Program-made: the position numbers and the translations under genes
Shown: piece by piece, positions 1 through 8,191 of the stretch
How positions within the stretch are numbered: the first letter of the stretch is position 1
Layout of the letters: each line of letters starts with the position of its first letter
Source: Acidobacteriota bacterium
GTDB lineage: Bacteria > Acidobacteriota > Terriglobia > Terriglobales > Acidobacteriaceae
DNA: 35,366 nucleotides
Reading direction: 5' to 3'
Assembly: GCA_021793595.1 (NCBI GenBank)
Contig: JAJYSL010000023.1
Coordinates: 1 to 35,366, forward strand
Notes under the pieces: generated by a model
Database searches by the model: none
What the model was told of the DNA's origin: nothing
What the model saw: only the letters and a program-made list of their open reading frames with translations

Positions 1-2
1 CC

Positions 3-911
3 TATTGGTTTCCCATTGATCAATACATCGGCGGCGTCGAACATGCCATTCTGCATTTGATCTATTCGCGCTTCTGGACCAAGATGATGCGCGACTTGGG
101 CCTGGTAAAAAATGATGAGCCCGTCGAACGTTTATTCACGCAGGGGATGGTCATCAAGAATGGCGCCAAAATGTCGAAATCCAAGGGAAACGTGGTCTCT
201 CCGGACGATATGATCGCGAGCTATGGTGCCGACGCGACGCGCATGTATGCGTTGTTCGCCGCGCCGCCCGATCGCGACCTGGACTGGCAGGAAGATGGCG
301 TTGCCGGCATCAGCCGATTTCTGTCGCGGGTGTACCGCTTTGCTATGCAGGCTATGCCGCGCGTCATTGCCGGCCGCTCGCAGTCGCTCCCCGCTACGCT
401 GAATCCATTGGAGCGGCAACTGATGCGCAAATTGCATCAGACCCTTCGACGCCTCACACAGGAGTTTGACGGCCGCTGGCATTTCAACACTTGCATCGCC
501 GCCATTATGGAACTGGTCAATGATTTGACGGCGGATGAAAAAGCGATCGCGTCGGGTAGCGTTGCAGATTCTGTGTTGTATGCGATCACGCGCAACCTGG
601 TATTGATGCTGCAAGCCTTCGCACCGTATCTGGCCGCAGAGCTCTGGTCGCAGATGGAGGAAGACACCCCGCTGCTACGCGCCGCATGGCCTGCCTATGA
701 CGAAGCCCTCGCTGCGGAACATGTGCTCGAGGTTCCGGTTCAAATCAATGGGAAATTGCGCGCCGTAGTTTCCGTGCCGGCTGGAAGCGACGGAGCATTG
801 CTGCGCGCGACCGCCGAACAGGAGCCGAAAATCCAGGCGGGGTTGGCAGGGAAAGAGATCGTCAAGGTTGTCCTGCTGCCCGGCAAGTTAGTCAATTTCG
901 TCGTCCGCTAG
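3..911 (+). CDS. leuS: Leucine--tRNA ligase, C-terminal part (5' end outside window)
   Basis: This is the C-terminal third of cytoplasmic leucyl-tRNA synthetase, a class I enzyme that charges tRNA-Leu. The frame is open from base 3 and begins YWFPIDQYIGGVEHAILHL, a block typical of bacterial LeuRS just before the KMSKS loop. The loop itself is intact (GAKMSKSKGNVVSPDD, about bases 168-215). It is followed by the anticodon-binding helical domain and the small C-terminal domain (VPVQINGKLRAVV, then a Val-rich end). The first in-frame TTG at 57 is internal and is not the start. The stop at 910-911 is followed closely by a membrane-protein gene on the same strand. Family assignment is secure; the catalytic HIGH motif and the editing domain must lie upstream of the window. 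Confidence 0.97.
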   Translation, partial: YWFPIDQYIGGVEHAILHLIYSRFWTKMMRDLGLVKNDEPVERLFTQGMVIKNGAKMSKSKGNVVSPDDMIASYGADATRMYALFAAPPDRDLDWQEDGVAGISRFLSRVYRFAMQAMPRVIAGRSQSLPATLNPLERQLMRKLHQTLRRLTQEFDGRWHFNTCIAAIMELVNDLTADEKAIASGSVADSVLYAITRNLVLMLQAFAPYLAAELWSQMEEDTPLLRAAWPAYDEALAAEHVLEVPVQINGKLRAVVSVPAGSDGALLRATAEQEPKIQAGLAGKEIVKVVLLPGKLVNFVVR

Positions 912-986
912 GTTCGCAATTTCGGCCAGAATCTCTTGGAACTCCGTGCAATCTCCGAGAGGCGTCATCACCGAAAGCGAGAGAGC

Positions 987-1985
987 ATGCACGTCGAGGC
1001 TGGACAAATCGAATTGCAATCGACATCCCCACTCGCCGGTCAGCATGAACACATCCGCGGCACGCAGTCGTTTCTGGCGACCATTGCCGAGTGTTGGAAG
1101 CGGCCGTCTTTGTTGGGTCTGGAGTTGTTGTGGCGCTGGGCGCTTGGAATTCCAGCGGCCGCCGTCTTGGGGTGGGAAGCGTACAGAATCCTTTCCTCCG
1201 TGTCTCTGGCTGGCACAGGCATTACCCATTTTTCTTTGATCGACACAGTCTCAGCGGCGCAGATTCTCTCTGCTGCTGCCGATGTGCTGCTGCCGCCAGC
1301 TCGTGAGGTCGCGCGCTGGCTGCTTCCCGTGTTGGCTGTGGCCTGGGCGATCGTGTCTGGCTTTGGCCGCTCCCTGGTGCTGCGGCGATATGATCCATCC
1401 TTGCGCTTCGCTCCGTGGATGATGGTGGGCCTGCAACTGCTCCGCATCCTGGTGCTGGGCACCAGTGTCCTACTGTGGTTCGTCGGACTGCATTGGGCGG
1501 CGTGGGATTCGCTCTCTGGTCCACAGCCAAGCCTGGTTCTCTATTTCGTTCAGGCGATCGCGCTCTCCTTTGGTATTTTCTTTTTCTGGGCGCTCGTCAG
1601 CTGGGTCTTCAGCATCGCGCCGCTGTTGGCGTTGTTAGAAGGTACGGGGATGATCGCCAGCCTGCGCAACTCCGTGCGCTTGGGCCAGGGCTCCTTGCGC
1701 GGCCTGCGCTCCAAGCTGGTGGAGATCAATCTGGTCCTCGGCATTGTCAAGGCGGCGCTGATCGTCTTGGCCATGGTCTTCTGCGCCACTCCCGTTCCAT
1801 TCAAAGAAGAAATCAACGGACCCTCGCTCTACGTCTGGTGGGCGCTGGTGAGCGTCTGGTACTGCGTCGCGTCGGATTTCTTCCAGGTCGCGCGCGTGAT
1901 TGGCTTCCTGGAACTTTGGCGCGCCGCCAACCGGCCATCTCGTTCGCCGGAAATCCCATTGCCGGCTGCGACCGCGACAAACTGA
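987..1985 (+). CDS. Multi-pass membrane protein of unknown function
   Basis: The product has 332 residues from the ATG at 987. A TTG at 936 in the same frame would add 17 charged residues with no visible ribosome site, so I prefer the ATG, which follows a weak GAGAGAG. The protein contains several long hydrophobic stretches: around the GIPAAAVLGWEAY segment, LLPVLAVAWAIVSGFG, LLRILVLGTSVLLWFVGL, SFGIFFFWALVSWVFSIAPLL, LVLGIVKAALIVLAMVF and YVWWALVSVWYCVASDFF. That suggests about six to eight membrane segments. I recognise no catalytic motif or named family. It lies between leuS and guaA on the same strand with short gaps, so it may be co-transcribed with them, but the context gives no functional clue. 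Confidence 0.8.
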   Translation: MHVEAGQIELQSTSPLAGQHEHIRGTQSFLATIAECWKRPSLLGLELLWRWALGIPAAAVLGWEAYRILSSVSLAGTGITHFSLIDTVSAAQILSAAADVLLPPAREVARWLLPVLAVAWAIVSGFGRSLVLRRYDPSLRFAPWMMVGLQLLRILVLGTSVLLWFVGLHWAAWDSLSGPQPSLVLYFVQAIALSFGIFFFWALVSWVFSIAPLLALLEGTGMIASLRNSVRLGQGSLRGLRSKLVEINLVLGIVKAALIVLAMVFCATPVPFKEEINGPSLYVWWALVSVWYCVASDFFQVARVIGFLELWRAANRPSRSPEIPLPAATATN

Positions 1986-2018
1986 CAAGCTGGCCTGCGA
2001 TACACTGGGCAATAACCC

Positions 2019-3584
2019 ATGGAAACTAAACAAACAGCCGAGCCCTCCACCATCGTGATCCTCGATTTTGGCTCTCAATACACGCAATTGATTGCGCGGC
2101 GGATTCGCGAGCAGAACGTGTTTTCAGTCGTGCTACCTTGTACTGCGCCGTATGAATCCATTCGGCAACTCAATCCTGCCGGCATCATTCTTTCCGGCGG
2201 TCCCAGTTCTGTCTATGACGCGGACGCTCCGCCCGCGGATGCGCGTGTACTTGCGATGGGCGCGCCTGTGCTGGGCATCTGTTATGGCCTGCACTTCATC
2301 CTGCATAATCTGGGTGGCAAGGTTCGTTCGGCGGAGCGTCGCGAGTACGGACATGCCGATGTCGAAGTGGTCCAGCCGACCGCTCTGTTTGAAGGCCTGC
2401 CGACCCATCTTCCGGTCTGGATGTCGCACGGCGATGAAGCGCTGCAACTGCCCGAAGGTTTTCAGCTCACCGCGAAAACTTCGAACGCCGTGGCTGGCAT
2501 TTCCGACGAAGCGCGCCGTATCTGGGCGGTGCAGTTTCATCCGGAAGTTCACCACACCCTCCAAGGCAAAGAATTGCTTCGGAATTTTCTCTTCCGCATT
2601 TGCAAGGTGGCGCCAGACTGGACGCCGGAGCATTTCATCCAGACCACGGTGGAACGCATTCGCTCTCAGGTAGGCGATGGTCACGCGATCTGCGGTTTAT
2701 CCGGCGGTGTCGATTCCTCGGTGGCTGCCGTACTGGTCGACCGCGCCATCGGCGATCGCCTCACTTGCGTTTTCGTCAATAACGGCGTGCTTCGCAAGGA
2801 TGAGTTCCGCAAGGTGCAGGAAAATCTGCGCGACAAACTCGGCTTAAACATGGTCGCCGTCGATGCCAGCGAGCAATTTCTATCGCTGCTCGCCGGAGTC
2901 ACGGATCCCGAAACAAAACGCAAAATCATCGGCAATGAATTCATCACGGTTTTCGATCGAGAGGCACACCGCATTGCGCAGAAAACCGGTTCTGTCGACT
3001 GGTTGGTCCAGGGCACGTTGTATCCGGACGTGATCGAGTCTTCTTCCGTGAAGGGACCGTCACAGACCATCAAGAGTCATCACAACGTCGGCGGTCTGCC
3101 GGAGACGATGAAGTTGAAATTGATTGAGCCCTTGCGCGACCTGTTCAAGGATGAGGTGCGTCGCATCGGCCGCGACCTGGGTATGCCGGAAGATATTCTG
3201 CAGCGACAGCCATTCCCCGGCCCGGGCCTCGCCGTTCGCATTGTTGGCGAAGTCACACCGGAACGCGTCGCCATTCTGCAGGAAGCAGACGAAATCGTCG
3301 TCGATGAAATCAAGGCTGCCGGACTCTACCGGGAAATCTGGCAATCGTTCGCTGTGTTGCTTCCGGTGCGTAGCGTGGGTGTCATGGGCGACCAGCGCAC
3401 CTATGCCAATACCTGCGCGATTCGTGCAGTCACGTCGGAAGATGGCATGACCGCCGACTGGGTGCCGCTGCCGTACGAAGTGTTGAAGCGCATGTCGAGC
3501 CGCATCGTGAATGAGGTGAAGGGAATCAATCGCGTGGTCTACGACATCACATCCAAGCCGCCCGGCACCATCGAGTGGGAGTAA
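2019..3584 (+). CDS. guaA: GMP synthase (glutamine-hydrolysing)
   Basis: GuaA converts XMP, ATP and glutamine to GMP, the last step of guanine nucleotide synthesis. The 521-residue length is normal. The N-terminal class I glutamine amidotransferase domain has the nucleophile Cys88 in GICYGLHF and the His174/Glu176 pair in VQFHPEVHH. The ATP-pyrophosphatase P-loop SGGVDSS is at about residues 228-234. The C-terminal dimerisation domain ends in [16 protein letters not shown], the canonical GuaA terminus. The nucleophile elbow is usually followed by M/L-Q; here it is L-H, a small deviation. The ATG at 2019 fits the family N-terminus. A broken methyltransferase gene starts 4 bp after the stop. 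Confidence 0.98.
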   Translation: METKQTAEPSTIVILDFGSQYTQLIARRIREQNVFSVVLPCTAPYESIRQLNPAGIILSGGPSSVYDADAPPADARVLAMGAPVLGICYGLHFILHNLGGKVRSAERREYGHADVEVVQPTALFEGLPTHLPVWMSHGDEALQLPEGFQLTAKTSNAVAGISDEARRIWAVQFHPEVHHTLQGKELLRNFLFRICKVAPDWTPEHFIQTTVERIRSQVGDGHAICGLSGGVDSSVAAVLVDRAIGDRLTCVFVNNGVLRKDEFRKVQENLRDKLGLNMVAVDASEQFLSLLAGVTDPETKRKIIGNEFITVFDREAHRIAQKTGSVDWLVQGTLYPDVIESSSVKGPSQTIKSHHNVGGLPETMKLKLIEPLRDLFKDEVRRIGRDLGMPEDILQRQPFPGPGLAVRIVGEVTPERVAILQEADEIVVDEIKAAGLYREIWQSFAVLLPVRSVGVMGDQRTYANTCAIRAVTSEDGMTADWVPLPYEVLKRMSSRIVNEVKGINRVVYDITSKPPGTIEWE

Positions 3585-3588
3585 TCGC

Positions 3589-3827
3589 ATGGATCAACTT
3601 CAGGCGCCAGAACACTGGAACCAGATGTACTCGACGCAGCAAAAAAGGGAACTCAGCTGGTTCGAGGAGGCGCCGGCCGTTTCCCAGGAACTTCTGTTGA
3701 CACCGAGACTGGACATATCCATGCGCCGGTACTGGACGTTGGCGGCGGTACCTCTCGGTTGGTCGATGCCTTGTTAGATCGCGGCTTTACGCAACCGGCC
3801 GTGCTCGACATGTCAGCAGCCGCTCTA
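3589..3827 (+). pseudogene. SAM-dependent methyltransferase remnant, frameshifted and truncated
   Basis: The ATG at 3589 follows the guaA stop by 4 bp, and the GGAG inside the last guaA codons can act as its ribosome site. The first ~35 residues (APEHWNQMYSTQQ, ELSWFEEAPAVS) match the N-terminus of a class I SAM methyltransferase family. After about 3690-3720 the matching sequence continues in another frame. There motif I, VLDVGGGTSRLVDALLDRG, lies at 3729-3785, followed by FTQPAVLDMSAAAL. Similarity ends at about 3825, where the stop codon of the opposite-strand gene begins, so the rest of the fold is missing. Without repair the first frame gives a 62-residue peptide ending at 3777. The frameshift is read directly from sequence; loss of function is inferred. 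A sequencing error could explain the frameshift but not the missing C-terminal half. Confidence 0.75.
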
Positions 3828-5219
3828 TCTGTCGGCGATCGCCAATTGCATCCGCGTGTTCTTCGCGAACACAACCTCATGCCCCCGCATGATCCAGCGC
3901 CGGGTAATGGACTGACCTGCTGCGTAGTATGCGAATACTGAGATCGTAGTTCCGCTGACAAAGAGAATAGACAATATCCGCGCCGGCAAGCCAAAGCCGT
4001 TGCTGGTGGTGGCGGCGTCTACCTGGTTCTGGTTGGTGTCGACCGCATTTGCGCCTGCCAGATAACCCAGCACAAGCGGGTCCATGTATTTCCCTTTGTC
4101 CGCGTTCGCGTGAGCGCCGCCTTCGGAATCCAGCGTGACATTCTGACCTTTCTTGCCTTCTACGGCAGTCATCTGTGCATGCACGTTCTCCATCGTTCCT
4201 GCGGGCAGCTTGACTTGTCGGAAGGTAAAGCGCAGCGTTCCGTTCCGCCCCCAAAAACGCGCGGGTTTCACCTGGGTCACTGTCCCGACCAAATGAGTGC
4301 CGTTCGGCAGAATCACATCTTGATGACTTTTACTCAGGTAGGGTTGGGTCAGAATGGCTTCCACCGGTGCGCCGAACTTATCGGTTTTTGAAGTTAAAGG
4401 CGTAATCAGCCGTACATTGATGGTTCCTGGCGGAATATGCCCATGCGGCGGAGTTACCGGCAATAAATGGCTGGCATTGGGATCGGGTACGATGACAGGC
4501 TGGGTCAGTTCGGCATCGAAGTCGGTTCCCGTCCAGATATCCTGCGGATGATAGGGAAGCTGCCCGTAAAGGATTTGTAAGGCCTTCTCGGACTTGTGCT
4601 TGGAATGCACCGCGTTTGATATTCCTTGCTTCATGCCGCTAAATTTCGCATGGATGGCTGCCTTGATTTTCTGTATGCGAGACTTCTTCTTGACTGGCGG
4701 GCCCATTTTTACCATGTCCGCAGTCCGTTCGGAGGCTTCCGCGTCGATAGGCACGCTCGATCCGTCCGGCAGCTTAATGGAAGTAAAGTGGAGAACCGGC
4801 TGTTTGAGGGGGGTAAAGTCGCCATTGAGCCGTGCCCAGATACGCTTGCTGCCGTGGATAGGAGTGAGATCAGAGATTTCGCCATAGATTCGTGTGTTCA
4901 CTGGCAACACTACATGGTCCGCCGAGTAAACAGGGTCGATCAATCGGCCTTCGATCGGCTTGTCTTTCCGCATGCGATAGCGGTGGTCGATCTGGACCCG
5001 CAGAGGCAGACCGGCGGCCAGAATCGCTGTGGTGGGCATGGAACCTGGAGAATGAGGCAAGATGGAAGATGCGGCAGTTGGAGCGGAAGTGTTTTGTGTG
5101 GGTGGATTCTTTCGACGTTTGCTTGAAGGAACCACCAATGTGGGCGTCTGACCATGCAGGCTCAAAACGCCACCCAATAAATAGGCTATGCCTAATGCAA
5201 CCGAGTTCCAACTTCGCAT
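3825..5219 (-). CDS. Secreted protein of unknown function, possibly VirB10/TrbI-like
   Basis: A 464-residue protein. Its N-terminus (WNSVALGIAYLLGGVLSLHG, then QTP) looks like a cleavable signal peptide. A low-complexity Pro/Ser/Thr linker follows to about residue 60. The body has two similar-looking modules. The first is around residues 68-160 (GLPLRVQIDHRYRMRKDKPI, VVLPVNTRIYGEISDL); the second is around 270-350 (INVRLITPLTSKTDKFGAPV, DVILPNGTHLVGTVTQ). The pattern in which a polar phrase is followed by 'LPxGTxLxGxV' is reminiscent of the beta-rich C-terminal domain of VirB10/TrbI proteins, but I would not name it as one. A Lys-rich stretch lies between the modules. A single hydrophobic segment near the C-terminus (ARILSILFVSGTTISVFAYY) could be a membrane anchor. 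Its 3' end abuts the broken methyltransferase tail-to-tail. Confidence 0.75.
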   Translation of the reverse strand: MRSWNSVALGIAYLLGGVLSLHGQTPTLVVPSSKRRKNPPTQNTSAPTAASSILPHSPGSMPTTAILAAGLPLRVQIDHRYRMRKDKPIEGRLIDPVYSADHVVLPVNTRIYGEISDLTPIHGSKRIWARLNGDFTPLKQPVLHFTSIKLPDGSSVPIDAEASERTADMVKMGPPVKKKSRIQKIKAAIHAKFSGMKQGISNAVHSKHKSEKALQILYGQLPYHPQDIWTGTDFDAELTQPVIVPDPNASHLLPVTPPHGHIPPGTINVRLITPLTSKTDKFGAPVEAILTQPYLSKSHQDVILPNGTHLVGTVTQVKPARFWGRNGTLRFTFRQVKLPAGTMENVHAQMTAVEGKKGQNVTLDSEGGAHANADKGKYMDPLVLGYLAGANAVDTNQNQVDAATTSNGFGLPARILSILFVSGTTISVFAYYAAGQSITRRWIMRGHEVVFAKNTRMQLAIADR

Positions 5220-5564
5220 GCTGCCTGCTCGATTAGGAATTGGGTCGTAGCTGCGTTCTTCCCTTAGGTTACACCATGCAAGAGAGCTTGCGAATGGACT
5301 TGGAACGGCGTGCCCATCTGGTCGGCATCAAAGCGCAAGATGAGCTTCACGGGGTCTCCTAAACCCAAAACAGACCGTGGTGTGGAGGTGAGACTCGCCC
5401 TCGATGCGTGTCTCAGATCGTTGGCCGAAGTTGCGACGCCATATCTGAGACAGCTTCCGGATCGCCTCACTTCGCTGTACATCTGCATGCAAGTCAGCAG
5501 CGCAACTTATCATGCGAGCAGCGACTTTGAAAGAGTAACCAGCACATCGTGACCCGGCATTGCT
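5220..5564. other. 345-bp gap without a supportable gene
   Basis: Both strands carry short open frames here (for example plus-strand 5310-5552 and minus-strand 5264-5488). None has a convincing ribosome site or a protein pattern I recognise. A minus-strand fragment reading DPVKLILRFDADQMG faintly recalls the 'LRFD' phrase of WYL domains, but it is too short to call. The stretch separates two minus-strand genes and probably holds the promoter of the secreted-protein gene, whose ATG is at 5217-5219. Gene debris is possible. Confidence 0.4.
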
Positions 5565-6047
5565 CTAGACATCCGAGGTCGATTCCCGCTCCGCCTCGCG
5601 CGAATCGCCAGCTTCCAACTCATCCTCGTCGCTCACGTAGGGTAGTCCGGCCAGGTCTTCCTCAATTAAAAGAAATTTACGAATGTAGCGCAGAGGTTCT
5701 TCAGCTATCGCCATTTCTTTCAGGTGGTATCGCCATGCATCCGCGATCACCGATCGTCGAATGTGACCCTTCCGCTCCACCACTCGAATCGTGCCATCCT
5801 TTGAAACCCTTGTAAACGTGCTGGTCGGAACGACAAATGTCATCTTGCTACCCGGCCGCCAGAATGACTCCGCAAACTCATGCGCGAACAACAGGGCATA
5901 GTAGCGGCGATGCTCCGACAGCGTGTTCACTGAAGCCAAAAAACTTGTCCACGGCAGTCCCAGCCGAACCGTGTACCAGCGGCGGAATTCGAAACCGTTC
6001 GACTTAGCTTGACGAATTAAGGCGCGTAACAGTTCGGCGCGGGTCAT
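5565..6047 (-). CDS. Small hypothetical protein
   Basis: A 160-residue soluble protein beginning MTRAELLRALIRQAKSNGFE. The central part has aromatic and charged blocks (FEFRRWYTVRLGLPW, ALLFAHEFAESFWRPG, MTFVVPTSTFTRVSKDGTI). The last ~25 residues are very acidic (DEDELEAGDSREAERE). There is no signal peptide, no membrane segment and no catalytic motif I recognise. The start is the first ATG of the frame, with no clear Shine-Dalgarno sequence. It is transcribed divergently from the TPR gene at 6110 across a 62-bp gap. I believe it is a real gene because the frame is well bounded and the composition is protein-like. I cannot assign a function. Confidence 0.65.
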   Translation of the reverse strand: MTRAELLRALIRQAKSNGFEFRRWYTVRLGLPWTSFLASVNTLSEHRRYYALLFAHEFAESFWRPGSKMTFVVPTSTFTRVSKDGTIRVVERKGHIRRSVIADAWRYHLKEMAIAEEPLRYIRKFLLIEEDLAGLPYVSDEDELEAGDSREAERESTSDV

Positions 6048-6109
6048 CGGCTACAGAGTAGAACATAACTGAGTGTGCGGGAAGATGAAAATAAAGGATT
6101 GAACGTCAC

Positions 6110-7486
6110 TTGCGTCACCTCGCAACTTTGGCTGAAACTGATTATGTCCCTCCAATCCCTATGCCTCAGGTTTCCCTAGCTCAGCCCCAGCGGATCTTTG
6201 TCGGCAAACTCCATTCGTCAACTTTGTTCCACAGGCTGCGAGGCTGCCGCGAGGCTGGTTTGCTGCGGTGGATTGGCATTTGCGCGGTCATTGTTCTGCT
6301 GTTGACTGTCGCCCTGCCGACCTTGGCTGTCGTGAAGGCTCCCAACGGCACCGATACGGATCCGCTGAACCTTGAGCCGGATGTTCAGGCCGCGTATCAA
6401 CACTTTTACAACCTCGATTACGGCAACGCCCAATCTCTCTTCGACAAAATTGCCGCTGAACATCCCACCGATCCCATGGCGGCCGGCTACGTTCTGAACA
6501 ATGCCGTGTTTCGCGAACTCTACCGGCTGGACCTGCTTGACACCACGCTCTACGTGAAGGATGGGTTTTTGTCGGGCAAGCACCCAGTTACGGAGAATTT
6601 GCGTGCTACGCGTCAGATCCAGGCTCTCTATCAGCGCGCTCTCAATTTAAGCAATCGCAGGTTGGCAGCCAACCCCAATGACGCCGATGCCTTGTTTGCT
6701 CGCGGCTTCGCCACCAGTCTCGAGACTCTTTACATTGGCATGGTGGAGAAGAAATATATCACGGCGCTGCACATGGCCTCGGCCTCGCGCAGGGACGACG
6801 ATGCCGTCCTGAAACTCGACCCGAATTACATCGATTGCTATCTGATTGTCGGCGTGCACGATTACGTGATGGGAGGGCTCGCGTTCCCTTTGAAAATTCT
6901 GGCGGGTTTGGTCGGTATCCATGGGTCGAAGTCGAAGGGCATTCAGGAACTGGGGTGGGTGGGTCGAGAGGGAATGATCAATTCCGTCTCAGCCCGAACA
7001 GCGCTGGCCATTTTTCTTCGACGCGAGGCGCGTTATGGCAAGGCCATCGAGGCGATCAACGGCCTGGCGCACCAATATCCGCATAATTTTCTGTTTGCCC
7101 TGGAACAGGCCAATCTCATGAAAGACTCCGGGGAGGGGATGCGCGCGGTCGCGGCCTACCAGTCACTTTTGCAGCGCGCCACCGCGCCGGGCGGTTACTA
7201 TCCTAACCCGCATCTGGAACTGGCGTATTACGGTCTGGGCGAAGCAGCCCGTGGTCAGCGCCATATTCAGGAGGCGGCCAGCGCCTATGAGAATGCAACC
7301 ATGCAGCCGACGGCATCGCGGCTCATGAAACGGCGGGCCCATCTAGCGGCGGGCGAAATGTTTGACCTGTTAGGACAACGCGCGCAGGCGAAGCAGCAGT
7401 ATGACGCCGTCCTTACCCTGGGATCGGACTCCGACCAGGCCGAGCGCGCCACCAAGTATGAGGCCTCGGCCTATCGCGGCAAATAG
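6110..7486 (+). CDS. Membrane-anchored TPR-repeat protein
   Basis: A 458-residue protein from a TTG at 6110, preceded by AAGGA at 6094-6098 (11-nt gap). An ATG at 6161 is the alternative and would remove 17 residues. One strong hydrophobic segment (WIGICAVIVLLLTVALPTLAVV, about residues 55-76) should anchor or export the protein, leaving the rest outside the cytoplasm. The rest is helical with TPR-like pairs. Examples are AYQHFYNLDYGNAQSLFDKI, a repeat around NRRLAANPNDADALFARGFA, RRDDDAVLKLDPNYIDCYL and the C-terminal AKQQYDAVLTLGSDS. Such proteins usually scaffold protein-protein contacts. There is no enzymatic motif. It sits alone between a divergent gene and the PspC gene, so its partner cannot be inferred. 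Confidence 0.75.
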   Translation: MRHLATLAETDYVPPIPMPQVSLAQPQRIFVGKLHSSTLFHRLRGCREAGLLRWIGICAVIVLLLTVALPTLAVVKAPNGTDTDPLNLEPDVQAAYQHFYNLDYGNAQSLFDKIAAEHPTDPMAAGYVLNNAVFRELYRLDLLDTTLYVKDGFLSGKHPVTENLRATRQIQALYQRALNLSNRRLAANPNDADALFARGFATSLETLYIGMVEKKYITALHMASASRRDDDAVLKLDPNYIDCYLIVGVHDYVMGGLAFPLKILAGLVGIHGSKSKGIQELGWVGREGMINSVSARTALAIFLRREARYGKAIEAINGLAHQYPHNFLFALEQANLMKDSGEGMRAVAAYQSLLQRATAPGGYYPNPHLELAYYGLGEAARGQRHIQEAASAYENATMQPTASRLMKRRAHLAAGEMFDLLGQRAQAKQQYDAVLTLGSDSDQAERATKYEASAYRGK

Positions 7487-7684
7487 TTAGCGCACGTTTC
7501 GCTGGAAGGAACCGCTGACCGATCCGCTGCGTATCTCTTTTTAGTTCGCCAATCAGCCCGCAAACTTCAAAATGACGCGGGCGATTCGATGGGCGCAGAG
7601 AAGTGGGTATTTTGCTGAACGGTGAACCCGGCGTCGCGATTTTAGCCGGGGTACATCTGCCGTGGAAGTGCTCTAATATCGCCC

Positions 7685-7696
7685 AAGGGGGTGGAG
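7685..7696 (+). promoter_or_regulatory. Shine-Dalgarno region fixing the PspC start
   Basis: AAGGGGGTGGAG lies just before the ATG at 7699. The same frame opens earlier (TTG-type start at 7603), but this site and the start of the zinc ribbon at residue 3 favour 7699. Confidence 0.7.
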
Positions 7697-7698
7697 TT

Positions 7699-8064
7699 AT
7701 GTTCTGTCACCAGTGTGGTAAGCCATTGCCGGCGTCGGCGAGTTTTTGTCCCAGTTGCGGCGCGCCCGCCAACAGTTCCGTTTTTGCGGCCTCGCCGTTG
7801 CGCACCATGTACCGGCCGCAAGCTCAACGAATGATGGCCGGTGTGTGCGCTGCATTTGCGCTGCGCTACCGCTGGGATCTGACGGCCACGCGCATTATCA
7901 CTGTTCTGCTGGGCGTGCTGATTTTTCCAGTGATGGAAATCGCCTACTTAGTTGCGTGGATGTTGATCCCGGAAGAAGTTCCATTAGGAGTGCAGGCGCC
8001 GTATGTGCCGCCGCCACCGCCGCCACCTCCGGCGCCACCGTCCAATCCGCAGACGACGCTCTAG
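7699..8064 (+). CDS. Zinc-ribbon and PspC-domain membrane protein
   Basis: A 121-residue protein. The N-terminus is a short zinc ribbon with Cys3, Cys6, Cys17 and Cys20 in the pattern CxxC-x10-CxxC. It is followed by a PspC-like domain (MMAGVCAAFALRYRWDLTAT and then RIITVLLGVLIFPVMEIAYL) with one or two membrane segments and the typical end VAWMLIPEE. The tail contains an eight-proline run at about residues 104-111 and ends PQTTL. PspC proteins in enterobacteria sense envelope stress with PspA. In other phyla similar small proteins are widespread and mostly uncharacterised, and no pspA is visible here. The downstream MFS gene has its own leader, so co-transcription is uncertain. Confidence 0.88.
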   Translation: MFCHQCGKPLPASASFCPSCGAPANSSVFAASPLRTMYRPQAQRMMAGVCAAFALRYRWDLTATRIITVLLGVLIFPVMEIAYLVAWMLIPEEVPLGVQAPYVPPPPPPPPAPPSNPQTTL

Positions 8065-8131
8065 CTGGCGCGCATCTGATGCCGCTGTTCGATTGCACTT
8101 ATCTTCTTCAGCTTTGCGGGCGCAGCGATTT

Positions 8132-8162
8132 TTGCGGGAAGGGTCATGGACCGGGTTATATA
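8132..8162 (+). promoter_or_regulatory. Possible sigma-70-type promoter for the MFS gene
   Basis: TTGCGG at 8132-8137 and TTATAT at 8156-8161 are 18 bp apart, about 30 bp before the TTG start at 8192. The -35 match is only partial. Judged by eye without scoring. Confidence 0.3.
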
Positions 8163-8180
8163 ACATCTATTCCGTAACCC
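8153..8180 (+). repeat. Inverted repeat GGGTTA...TAACCC upstream of the MFS start
   Basis: GGGTTA at 8153-8158 and TAACCC at 8175-8180 form a 6-bp perfect inverted repeat with a 16-bp spacer. It spans the putative -10 element and ends directly before the ribosome site. It could be an operator for a local regulator or a leader hairpin. Six-base repeats also occur by chance. Confidence 0.3.
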
Positions 8181-8185
8181 AGGAG
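8181..8185 (+). promoter_or_regulatory. Shine-Dalgarno AGGAG for a TTG start
   Basis: AGGAG lies 6 nt before the TTG at 8192, the first start codon of the MFS frame. This supports initiation at TTG. Confidence 0.7.
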
Positions 8186-8191
8186 TGACCC

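Noticed and set aside
1415..2029. 204-residue plus-strand frame overlapping the membrane-protein gene
   Set aside because: It is Arg/Ala/Gly-rich without a signal or family pattern and is out of frame with a hydrophobic protein that makes sense.
8008..8043. CCG/CCA-rich repeat as a possible microsatellite element
   Set aside because: It is simply the codon run for prolines in the PspC protein tail.
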